Assembly: GCA_964443435.1 (NCBI GenBank)
Contig: CAYUCW010000077.1
Span: 1 to 7,721 of the forward strand
Direction: 5' to 3'
DNA length: 7,721 bases
From: Pseudaquidulcibacter sp964443435
Lineage (GTDB): Bacteria > Pseudomonadota > Alphaproteobacteria > Caulobacterales > Aquidulcibacteraceae
The notes beneath the pieces are model-generated. The model did no database searches. It worked only from the letters and a program-made list of their open reading frames with translations, and had not been told where the DNA came from. This document shows, piece after piece, positions 1-6,615 of the stretch. A program made the position numbers and the translations under genes. Position 1 is the first letter of the stretch; the number at the start of each line of letters is the position of its first letter.

Positions 1-86
1 CTTTCTAAAGTTTAAAAATAAAATTTTCAACTTAATCAAAATATTAATTCTTTAAAAGAATACAAACTATATTTATGGTTAATGCC

Positions 87-116
87 TTACCAACGCTAAG
101 CTCATTAAATTATAAC
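87..116 (+). promoter_or_regulatory. Weak candidate promoter upstream of the small ORF
   Basis: TTACCA at 87-92 and TATAAC at 111-116 lie 18 bases apart and each resembles a sigma-70 hexamer (4 of 6 and 5 of 6 matches). Transcription would start near 122, ahead of the Shine-Dalgarno at 143-148. The surrounding 155 bases are so AT-rich that such matches arise easily by chance. The only other structure I see in 1-155 is a short 6-bp inverted repeat at 47-61 (ATTCTT/AAGAAT), too weak to call a terminator. No reading frame there looks coding. Confidence 0.2.
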
Positions 117-155
117 TATTTTATGTTAGATTAAAGCCATATAGGAAGAATTCAT

Positions 156-329
156 ATGGTATGGTTTAAAATAAAGCCTAAAAATACAATAAATAATAGG
201 CAGAGTGTAATTTTTGAAAAGCGTGAAACTGTGGTGGCAAAACTTCATAGTGTTCCTTCGCCAATTTCAGAATTGCCATTAATCCGCAATCGTCGTGGTC
301 AAAATACAGGGCGTTATATATACCGCTAA
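156..329 (+). CDS. Small basic hypothetical protein, 57 aa
   Basis: The frame opens with ATG at 156, preceded by AGGAAG at 143-148 with a 7-base spacer, the best ribosome binding site in the left part of the window. It closes with TAA at 327-329. The product is strongly basic, with 12 Lys/Arg against 3 Glu. Its middle is proline- and serine-containing (HSVPSPISELPLIRNRRG, residues 31-48) and it ends in an Arg/Tyr-rich tail (TGRYIYR). There is no signal peptide, membrane segment or cysteine. I do not recognise a family and assign no function. The base composition is less AT-extreme than positions 1-155, which fits coding DNA. It lies 53 bases before the MarC-family gene on the same strand and could share its transcript. 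It could still be a chance ORF in AT-rich DNA. Confidence 0.5.
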   Translation: MVWFKIKPKNTINNRQSVIFEKRETVVAKLHSVPSPISELPLIRNRRGQNTGRYIYR

Positions 330-382
330 ATTAACGGTAATTTGCAAGTGACCAAATCAATTTTTTTCGCTATGCATATTTA

Positions 383-1021
383 ATGCTAGAACTATTTTTA
401 TCTGTATTTGTTACTTTCTTTGTTGTAATTGATCCCCCTGGGGTTGCGCCTTTATTTGCGTCCCTTACTTCTGGACAAGATAAATATACGCAAAGAAAAA
501 CTGCGTTTAAAGCCGTTTTTATTGCCGCACTTATTTTCTTATGTTTTGCGTTTGCCGGAAAATGGCTTTTGTCAAAGCTTGGTATTTCACTTGATTCATT
601 TAAGATTTCTGGCGGTATATTATTATTTATAATTGCAATTGAAATGCTTTTCGAAAAAAGAACAAAGCGTCGTGATGAAACCGCCGACAAAGCCGCTACC
701 GAAGCGAAAGCAAACCCAGAACGTCACGATGATGTCGCGGTTTTCCCACTTGCAATCCCTTTACTTGCAGGGCCAGGGTCGATTGCCTCTATTATGCTTT
801 ATATTTCGCAAAGTGAAAATTTAAACGACAAAATGATAGTTTTATCAGGCGTAGGTGTTAATCTTGTTTTGTGTCTTATTGTTTTCTTGCTAGCAGGAAA
901 AATAACCAAAATTATGGGGCCAACTCTTGCTACTGTAATTGAAAGACTTTTAGGGATAATTCTTGCTGCACTTGCCGCACAATTCGTTATAGACGGATTA
1001 AAAGGTGCTTTTTTAATTTAA
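383..1021 (+). CDS. MarC family integral membrane protein
   Basis: This 212-residue protein matches the usual length and pattern of the MarC/UPF0056 family of inner-membrane proteins, whose substrate is not firmly established. The early claim of a multiple-antibiotic-resistance role for E. coli MarC was later withdrawn. About six hydrophobic segments are visible: residues 4-28 (with the family signature VVIDPPGVAPLF), 43-63, 75-90, 118-141, 151-172 and 186-205. A charged loop at 91-117 separates the two halves. Residues 121-132 (FPLAIPLLAGPG) mirror the first-half Pro/Gly motif, as expected for the duplicated fold. The ATG at 383 is the only reasonable start, but no Shine-Dalgarno precedes it. 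A TAATG overlap with a 3-codon frame starting at 372 is present and probably accidental. lpdA follows after 12 bases, so the two are likely cotranscribed. The family call is firm; the function is not. Confidence 0.9.
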   Translation: MLELFLSVFVTFFVVIDPPGVAPLFASLTSGQDKYTQRKTAFKAVFIAALIFLCFAFAGKWLLSKLGISLDSFKISGGILLFIIAIEMLFEKRTKRRDETADKAATEAKANPERHDDVAVFPLAIPLLAGPGSIASIMLYISQSENLNDKMIVLSGVGVNLVLCLIVFLLAGKITKIMGPTLATVIERLLGIILAALAAQFVIDGLKGAFLI

Positions 1022-1033
1022 TAGGAATATATA

Positions 1034-2443
1034 ATGAGCGATAATTTTGATGTAATCGTAGTAGGTGGTGGGCCTGGTGGCTATGTTGCGGCTATTCGTG
1101 CTTCTCAATTAGGATTAAAAACTGCACTTGTTGAGCGTGAGCATTTAGGCGGAATTTGCCTTAACTGGGGATGTATCCCTACAAAGGCGCTTCTTGCTTC
1201 GGCTGATGCTTATGAAAAAATTAAGCACGCGGATTCATATGGTTTATCTGTAACTGGAATGGGTTTTGATTTACAAAAAATCGTAGCGCGTTCAAGAGGC
1301 GTAGCAAAGCAAATGGCTGGCGGTATTGGTTTTCTTATGAAGAAAAACAAAATCACAGTATTTGATGCGACAGCTAAACTTAAAAAAGGCACAGACGCAC
1401 CAATTGTTGTGGCGACTTCTAAAGATGGAAAAACCCAAGAATTAATCGCAAAGCATGTAATTTTGGCAACTGGCGCACGTGCAAGAACAATTGAACCTGC
1501 GGGTCTTGTCCCTGATGGCAAGTTTATCTGGACTTATAAAGAAGCTTTAGTTCCTGATACTATGCCAAAGAAATTACTTGTTATTGGCTCTGGCGCGATT
1601 GGTATTGAGTTTGCAAGCTTCTTTAGGTCTTTGGGCGCGGAAGTAACTGTGGTTGAAGCACTTGATAGAGTTATGCCGGTTGAAGATAAAGAAATCTCGG
1701 CTTTTGCAATGAAACAATTTAAAAAGCGTGGTATGAATATTCTTACTTCAGCTAGCGTTAAATCAATAAAGAAAAATGCAAATGATGTAACCGCAACCGT
1801 TGAAATTGATGGCAAAACGCAAGAAATCACTGCGGATAGAGTTATTTTGGCAATTGGTATTGTTGGCAATGTTGAAAATCTTGGTCTTGAAGATTTAGGC
1901 GTAAAAGTTGATAGAACGCACATTGTAACTGATGGCATGGGTACTACTAATGTTAAGGGTCTTTATGCAATTGGTGATGTTGCAGGTGCGCCTTGGCTTG
2001 CACACAAAGCTTCGCATGAAGGTATAATTTGCGTAGAGAAAATCAAAGGTATGCATGTTCATGCTATTGATCCACGCAAAATCCCTGGCTGTACTTATGC
2101 TACGCCGCAAGTTGCAAGTATTGGCCTTACGGAAGATGCCGCCAAAGCCGCAGGCTATGAAATCAAAGTTGGAAAATTCCCATTTGCAGGGAATGGTAAA
2201 GCGGTTGCATTGGGTGAAGCGGAAGGCATGGTTAAAACTGTATTTGACGCAAAAACTGGCGAATTATTGGGTGCACATATGGTTGGCGCCGAAGTGACCG
2301 AAATGATTCAAGGTTATGTTGTGGCTATGGGTATGGAAACAACTGAACTTCAATTAATGGAAACTGTATTCCCACATCCAACAATTTCTGAAACTATGCA
2401 TGAAGCGGTACTTGATGCATATGGTCGTGCTTTGCATATTTAA
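1034..2443 (+). CDS. lpdA: Dihydrolipoamide dehydrogenase (E3 component)
   Basis: This is the FAD-dependent E3 subunit, which reoxidises dihydrolipoyl groups on the E2 core of pyruvate, 2-oxoglutarate or related dehydrogenase complexes and passes electrons to NAD+ in the cytoplasm. The 469-residue length is typical. Visible motifs in order are the FAD-binding GGGPGG at 11-16, the redox disulfide C42/C47 in GGICLNWGCIPTK, the second FAD contact ATGARA at 145-150, the NAD-binding GSGAIG at 185-190 followed by VVE at 206-208, the FAD-phosphate motif YAIGDVAG at 311-318, and the C-terminal interface motif with H448-P449 and E453. All key catalytic residues are present. The start has AGGA at 1023-1026, 7 bases upstream. 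In many alphaproteobacteria this gene follows the pyruvate dehydrogenase E1/E2 genes; here a MarC-family gene precedes it, so the partner complex cannot be read from this window. Other pyridine-nucleotide disulfide oxidoreductases (mercuric or glutathione reductase) are disfavoured by the HPTISETMHEAV ending. Confidence 0.96.
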   Translation: MSDNFDVIVVGGGPGGYVAAIRASQLGLKTALVEREHLGGICLNWGCIPTKALLASADAYEKIKHADSYGLSVTGMGFDLQKIVARSRGVAKQMAGGIGFLMKKNKITVFDATAKLKKGTDAPIVVATSKDGKTQELIAKHVILATGARARTIEPAGLVPDGKFIWTYKEALVPDTMPKKLLVIGSGAIGIEFASFFRSLGAEVTVVEALDRVMPVEDKEISAFAMKQFKKRGMNILTSASVKSIKKNANDVTATVEIDGKTQEITADRVILAIGIVGNVENLGLEDLGVKVDRTHIVTDGMGTTNVKGLYAIGDVAGAPWLAHKASHEGIICVEKIKGMHVHAIDPRKIPGCTYATPQVASIGLTEDAAKAAGYEIKVGKFPFAGNGKAVALGEAEGMVKTVFDAKTGELLGAHMVGAEVTEMIQGYVVAMGMETTELQLMETVFPHPTISETMHEAVLDAYGRALHI

Positions 2444-2492
2444 GATAACATCTTAAACTATTGTAATGCGTTAAGACTTGCTAATTATGAAT

Positions 2493-2527
2493 TTTGTGCC
2501 AAAAGGGCTAATGTCCTTTGGCGCAAA
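2493..2527 (+). terminator. Stem-loop after lpdA (possible terminator or leader hairpin)
   Basis: An imperfect inverted repeat lies 49 bases after the lpdA stop codon. The left arm TTTGTGCCAAAAGGGC (2493-2508) pairs with the right arm GTCCTTTGGCGCAAA (2513-2527) around a TAAT loop, with two G-U-type pairs and one bulged A. The stem is about 15 bp and much more GC-rich than its surroundings. No T-tract follows on the + strand, so it is not a standard intrinsic terminator. It could end or protect the lpdA message, or sit in the leader of the next gene. It lies before the proposed TTG start at 2554. Confidence 0.4.
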
Positions 2528-2543
2528 TTATAAAATATTTACT

Positions 2544-2556
2544 GGAGCGTACTTTG
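2544..2556 (+). promoter_or_regulatory. Ribosome binding site that fixes a TTG start for the TPR gene
   Basis: GGAG at 2544-2547 lies 6 bases before an in-frame TTG at 2554-2556. This is the only good Shine-Dalgarno in the region. The next in-frame ATG (2566) would be 18 bases from it, too far. An earlier in-frame TTG at 2518 falls inside the stem-loop and has no Shine-Dalgarno. Starting at 2554 gives the N-terminus MSDLMQEAKQEL, which resembles the MSD-initial, amphipathic N-termini of alphaproteobacterial relatives. Confidence 0.7.
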
Positions 2557-3561
2557 TCTGATTTAATGCAAGAAGCAAAACAAGAGCTTCAACGCGAAAC
2601 TGTTGAGAAAAGTGTTAAGAAAACAGCACCATTTTTTATTGGTGCGATTATTCTTGCAATTATTGGTGGCGCAGGTTTCCAATATTGGCAAAAACTTGAA
2701 AATGAAAAAATCGATAAAGCTTCGGTGAAATATTTTGGTGCATTACAAAAAATGCAAACTGGCGATATTCCGGGTGGAATGGCCGATATTCAAGAGCTTG
2801 GTAAGACAGGCCCTAAAGGTTATGGCGATTTTGCCAAAATTCTTTATGCTTCGGCTTTGCAAGAAAAAGGCGAAACTACTGCGGCTTTAGCGGCATTTGA
2901 AGAAGCTGCTAAATCTATTTCTGATAAAGATTTAAAAGACATTGCAAGTCTTCGTGCGGCTTATATCGCTGCTGCAACTGAGGATAAAACCAAGATGCTT
3001 TTAAGGCTTGATGCGCTTATAAATTCAAAGTCAAATTTTGCACTTTTAGCACGTGAATTAAAAGCGGCAATACTTTGGAAAAATGGCGATAATGCGGGCG
3101 CTAAAAAAGAATATGAATTATTGCAAATTGACCCAAATGTTCCGCAAGGACTTAGTCAGCGTGCTTCACAAGCACTTGGTGTTATAAATTCTGGTGCGAC
3201 TGCTTCTGCGGATTTAATGCCAATGCAAGCAAGCCCGCAATCTGCTCAACAAGCGCCGCAGCCTAATGTTGAAAGAAATGCCGAAGGTAAGCGTATTGTA
3301 AGGCTTCCGCCGGGAATGAAAATTTCTGATATAAAAGAAAAAATTCCTGATGATGTAGTTCTTGTTGAAACACCTTTACCTGCTGGTGCTAAGCCACCTA
3401 TTGATGCCGCCGCTACTAAGGCAAATCGGGCGCAAATGGATAGAGAAATTGAACTTGAACGACAAAATGCTATGAAACAGCAAGAAGCAGTAACCAAAGA
3501 TCAAGTTAAACAACTTGAAGAAGTTACTGGAAGCAATGTTCCAAATAATGGTGGTAATTAA
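2554..3561 (+). CDS. YfgM-like membrane-anchored TPR protein
   Basis: The protein has 335 residues from the TTG start. A short charged N-terminus (1-24) is followed by one membrane segment (about 25-45, PFFIGAIILAIIGGAGF), giving an N-in anchor with the rest in the periplasm. Residues about 50-215 form paired alpha helices of TPR type, for example YASALQEKGETTAALAAFEE (98-117) and ILWKNGDNAGAKKEYELL (173-190). This architecture and the following bamB-der genes fit YfgM, an ancillary SecYEG protein linked to periplasmic chaperones in E. coli. The transfer of that role here is inference. From about 216 on there is an extension absent from the roughly 206-residue E. coli protein: a Gln/Pro/Ala linker (222-237), a short block RIVRLPPGMKISDIKEKIP (247-265), and a charged stretch with coiled-coil potential (289-324). 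The gene shares one base (TAATG) with bamB, which indicates translational coupling. Confidence 0.85.
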   Translation: MSDLMQEAKQELQRETVEKSVKKTAPFFIGAIILAIIGGAGFQYWQKLENEKIDKASVKYFGALQKMQTGDIPGGMADIQELGKTGPKGYGDFAKILYASALQEKGETTAALAAFEEAAKSISDKDLKDIASLRAAYIAAATEDKTKMLLRLDALINSKSNFALLARELKAAILWKNGDNAGAKKEYELLQIDPNVPQGLSQRASQALGVINSGATASADLMPMQASPQSAQQAPQPNVERNAEGKRIVRLPPGMKISDIKEKIPDDVVLVETPLPAGAKPPIDAAATKANRAQMDREIELERQNAMKQQEAVTKDQVKQLEEVTGSNVPNNGGN

Positions 3562-4946
3562 TGAAAAATTTTTATAAACCATCAAAGCTTGTTTTGGCTT
3601 CTGTAATTGCTTTAAATTTATTTTCTGCTGGTTGCTCATCTTTATCTGACAGATTTGACAATCTTCCATTTATGAAATCACAAAAAGAAAATAAAATCAA
3701 AGAAGCAAATGATAGAATTTCTATTTTGCCTTCTTCGAATACAATTGAAATTGATAAAACAATTGCCGATAGCTTATTTACCGCACCTGCTGCTGTAAAT
3801 GTTACGGCGTGGCCTAATTCATCTGGGCCACAGGCTTTTGTTCCTAATATTTTAGGTGATGGAAGCTTAAGTATTGCTTTTTCTAAAAAAATAAGCTCAG
3901 GCGCAAAAGCTTCGGGCGGTTTATCTGCTTCGCCTATTATTGCGGATGGTAAAGTTTTCACAATTGATAATTCAATGGAAATAAATGCCGTTGACGCTAA
4001 TAATGGAAATAAAATTTGGTCAAAATCACTTGGTAATCCTAAAGAGCGCGGACTATTTAACGGGCGTTCTCATGCAATTGCTGGCGGAATTTCTTATGAA
4101 AATGACAAAGTATTTGTAACAACTGGTTATGGTGAAATAGTTGCATTAAGTGCAAAAACTGGTGAAATTCTTTGGCGTCACGCAACCCAATCGCCAAATC
4201 ATTCGGCACCATTATCTATTGGCGGGCGCACTTATTTTGTTTCAACCGATAGTCAATTATTCGCCGTTAATAATGAAGATGGCGCAACAGTTTGGACGCA
4301 ATCTTCAACAAGTGAGTCTGCACGTGTTCGTTCAAGTTCTTCTTCAATTTTGGCGAATGAAACAATAGTAACGCCTTTTGCATCTGGTGATTTAGTTGCA
4401 AGTCTTGCTATAAATGGCAAAAAGCTTTGGCAAGAAAGTTTAACTAGGGCAGATACAGGTACTTCATTGTCATTGATTAATGATATTGCAGGCCATCCTG
4501 TTCATCATGAGGGTATTGTTTATGCGGCTTCACAATCTGGTATTGTTGCCGCGATTGATTTGCGTTCTGGTGTTAAAATTTGGGATAAACCAATCGGTTC
4601 AATTCAAAGCCCTTGGTTAGCAGGTGAATTTGTATTCATTATATCTACTGATGCAGAATTAATTTCTTTAAATCGCACTAATGGCGCGGTTAAATGGATT
4701 AAGACATTAGATAAGTATAAGAATGTTAAAAAGCGTAAAAATCGTATTACTTGGACAGGTCCAGTAATGATTGATGGTAAGCTTATAATTGGTTCTTCAA
4801 CTGGACAAATACTAAGTATTGATCCCAATACTGGTGAGACCAATGGGCAATTTGCAACTAAAGAGGAATTATTAATTGCTCCTGTTGTCGCAAATGGCAC
4901 AGTTTATTTTTATTCAAATAAGGGCGAATTAATCGCTTTAAGATAG
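3561..4946 (+). CDS. bamB: Outer membrane assembly lipoprotein BamB
   Basis: BamB is the beta-propeller lipoprotein of the BAM complex, which inserts beta-barrel proteins into the outer membrane from the periplasmic side. The 461-residue product starts with a lipoprotein signal peptide: KPSK, a hydrophobic core, and the lipobox FSAGC with the lipidated Cys at 25. Repeated PQQ-like blade motifs (hydrophobic-A/S-x-x-x-x-x-G-x-x-x-W) are visible at AVDANNGNKIW (143-153), ALSAKTGEILW (195-205), AVNNEDGATVW (235-245), SLAINGKKLW (281-290), AIDLRSGVKIW (331-341), SLNRTNGAVKW (369-379) and SIDPNTGE (419-426), consistent with an eight-bladed propeller. It is longer than E. coli BamB (about 392 aa), mostly through a low-complexity linker between the Cys and about residue 100. 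It has a weak GGTGG upstream and overlaps the YfgM-like gene by one base. The position before der supports BamB over PQQ-dependent dehydrogenases, which are larger and have different blades. Confidence 0.92.
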   Translation: MKNFYKPSKLVLASVIALNLFSAGCSSLSDRFDNLPFMKSQKENKIKEANDRISILPSSNTIEIDKTIADSLFTAPAAVNVTAWPNSSGPQAFVPNILGDGSLSIAFSKKISSGAKASGGLSASPIIADGKVFTIDNSMEINAVDANNGNKIWSKSLGNPKERGLFNGRSHAIAGGISYENDKVFVTTGYGEIVALSAKTGEILWRHATQSPNHSAPLSIGGRTYFVSTDSQLFAVNNEDGATVWTQSSTSESARVRSSSSSILANETIVTPFASGDLVASLAINGKKLWQESLTRADTGTSLSLINDIAGHPVHHEGIVYAASQSGIVAAIDLRSGVKIWDKPIGSIQSPWLAGEFVFIISTDAELISLNRTNGAVKWIKTLDKYKNVKKRKNRITWTGPVMIDGKLIIGSSTGQILSIDPNTGETNGQFATKEELLIAPVVANGTVYFYSNKGELIALR

Positions 4947-4954
4947 GTTATATT

Positions 4955-6583
4955 ATGGCTATTAAGACTGCCATCGTTGGTAGGCCGAATGTAGGAAAGT
5001 CTACATTGTTTAATAGACTTGCAGGACGTAAACTCGCAATTGTTGATGATATGCCAGGGGTTACACGTGATAGACGTGAAGCGCGTGGACGCTTGGGTGA
5101 TATAGACTTATTACTAATTGATACCGCTGGTTTTGAATATATTGCCGATGAAAGCCTTGAATCAAGAATGCGAGAGCAAGCAATTGCCGCCATTGATGAA
5201 GCTGAAATTTGCTTATTTGTCGTTGATGCGCGGGCAGGGGTTACACCTATTGATGAAGTCTTTGCTGAAATTTTGCGTAAAACTTCAAAGCCAGTAATTT
5301 TGCTTGCTAATAAAGCTGAAAGCAAAGCTTCTGAATCCGGTGTAAACGAAGCTTATTCATTGGGCTTTGGTGAACCTATTGCCATTTCTGCGGAACATGG
5401 CGAAGGCATGTCTGATATTTATGCTGAGTATATAAAAATACTTGGAGATAGAGCCGCGCCAGATTTAGGTTTTGGCGAAGATGAAGAAAATCCACCTTTA
5501 AGACTTGCGGTTATTGGGCGACCAAATGCCGGTAAATCAACCCTTATAAATGCCATTATTGGCGAAGAGCGATTAATTACAGGCGCAGAAGCAGGCATAA
5601 CGCGTGACTCAATTGGTGTTGATTTTGAGTGGGACGATAAAAAAGTAAAACTTATTGATACTGCGGGCATGAGGCGCAAAGTAAAAGTTCAAGAAAAGCT
5701 TGAAGTTTTATCGGTTGCCGACACAATTCGCGCAATCCGCTTTGCAGAAATATGTTTTATGGTAATGTCTGTTGATGAAGCCTTTGAAAAGCAAGATTTG
5801 CAAATCGCAGATTTGGTAGCCCGTGAAGGTCGCGGCTTAGTTTATGTAATCACAAAATTTGATACAGTTGAAAATCCAGTTGAAAAGCTAAAAGAGCTTC
5901 AGGAAAGAAGTGATAAAGCACTTCCAGAACTTAGGGGTGCACCATTAGTTGCTGTTTCATCACTAACTGGAATGGGGCTTGAACGTTTATTACCTGCGGT
6001 TCTTGATGTTCATACTGATTGGAATGCACGTATTAAAACGCGTGATTTAAATGACTGGTTAAAAGAGGCTGTCGCAAAGCAACCACCGCCAGCAGTAGAT
6101 GGCAAACGCATTAAACCAAAATATATATCGCAAATTAAAGCAAGACCTCCGACTTTTGTTTTATTGGCATCACGTGCTGCACAATTGCCTGAATCCTATG
6201 TTCGTTATTTAACAAATGGTATTCGGGTTGCTTTTAATATGCCTGCGGTTCCAATGAGATTTTTTGTTCGCGCACCTAAAAATCCATTTGTTGATGGTGA
6301 TGAGCCACGTGCAAGAGTTTCAAATACAAAGAGCGCAACTATTCCTAAGGCCGAAAAAGCCCCTGAAAGAACTCGAGTTGTAAAAAGTGAAGCTAATAAA
6401 TCGCCAAGGAAACTTGCTAAAATTGCACAAGAAAAAGCGCAAAAGGCTAAATATTCAAGAAATTATGGTGAGCAGTTAAAAACTAAAACTGGTTCTACGG
6501 AAACTAAACCTAAGGTGAAACCTGTTAAAGGTCCAAGGCCTACAGCTTCTTTTAAAGTAAGGTCGCAAAAAAAGCCAAAGTAA
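4955..6583 (+). CDS. der: Ribosome biogenesis GTPase Der (EngA)
   Basis: Der is an essential tandem-GTPase that helps mature the 50S subunit in the cytoplasm. Domain 1 shows G1 GRPNVGKS (9-16), G3 DTAGF (56-60) and G4 NKAE (119-122). Domain 2 shows G1 GRPNAGKS (188-195), G3 DTAGM (235-239) and G4 TKFD (300-303), where the family normally has NKWD or NKxD. The KH-like C-terminal domain covers about 355-445, with RPPTFVLLAS (397-406) and LPESYVRYLTNGIR (411-424). The usual end of the family is near PKNPF (441-445). Here about 95 further residues follow, rich in Lys, Arg, Pro, Ser and Thr, ending SFKVRSQKKPK. That makes 542 residues against 490 in E. coli. The frame is continuous, with no sign of a shift. 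An AGG overlapping the bamB stop serves as Shine-Dalgarno, with 8 bases between the genes. It is the last gene of the yfgM-bamB-der set. Confidence 0.97.
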   Translation: MAIKTAIVGRPNVGKSTLFNRLAGRKLAIVDDMPGVTRDRREARGRLGDIDLLLIDTAGFEYIADESLESRMREQAIAAIDEAEICLFVVDARAGVTPIDEVFAEILRKTSKPVILLANKAESKASESGVNEAYSLGFGEPIAISAEHGEGMSDIYAEYIKILGDRAAPDLGFGEDEENPPLRLAVIGRPNAGKSTLINAIIGEERLITGAEAGITRDSIGVDFEWDDKKVKLIDTAGMRRKVKVQEKLEVLSVADTIRAIRFAEICFMVMSVDEAFEKQDLQIADLVAREGRGLVYVITKFDTVENPVEKLKELQERSDKALPELRGAPLVAVSSLTGMGLERLLPAVLDVHTDWNARIKTRDLNDWLKEAVAKQPPPAVDGKRIKPKYISQIKARPPTFVLLASRAAQLPESYVRYLTNGIRVAFNMPAVPMRFFVRAPKNPFVDGDEPRARVSNTKSATIPKAEKAPERTRVVKSEANKSPRKLAKIAQEKAQKAKYSRNYGEQLKTKTGSTETKPKVKPVKGPRPTASFKVRSQKKPK

Positions 6584-6585
6584 TT

Positions 6586-6615
6586 AAAAGCCAAAATATT
6601 AATTGGCTTTTTTTT
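6586..6615. terminator. Intrinsic terminator between convergent der and SDR genes
   Basis: AAAAGCCAA (6586-6594) pairs perfectly with TTGGCTTTT (6603-6611) around the 8-base loop AATATTAA. A run of eight T at 6608-6615 follows on the + strand, giving a good intrinsic terminator three bases after the der stop codon. Read on the - strand the same stem is followed by TTTTAATTA, a weaker but possible terminator for the purF-SDR unit. The dehydrogenase stop codon (6599-6601) falls in the loop, so the stem's 5' arm on that strand is coding. Confidence 0.85.

Noticed and set aside
47..61. ATTCTT/AAGAAT inverted repeat as an operator or terminator
   Set aside because: Six A-T-rich pairs with a 3-base loop; such palindromes are common by chance here and nothing next to it supports a role.
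321..339. TACCG/CGGTA inverted repeat over the stop codon of the small ORF
   Set aside because: Five-pair stem with a 9-base loop and no T-tract; likely chance.
340..367. Weak hairpin ATTTG/CAAAT followed by seven T as a terminator of the small ORF
   Set aside because: Only five mostly A-T pairs with an 8-base loop, too unstable to call; the T-run alone is expected in this AT-rich DNA.
370..690. 106-codon open frame on the - strand opposite the MarC-family gene
   Set aside because: It is a shadow of a clear membrane-protein gene, has no recognisable motif and no ribosome binding site that I could see.
2518..2553. Upstream TTG at 2518 as start of the TPR gene
   Set aside because: It lies inside a GC-rich stem-loop, has no Shine-Dalgarno, and adds 12 residues unlike the MSD-type N-termini of relatives; the TTG at 2554 has GGAG at the right distance.
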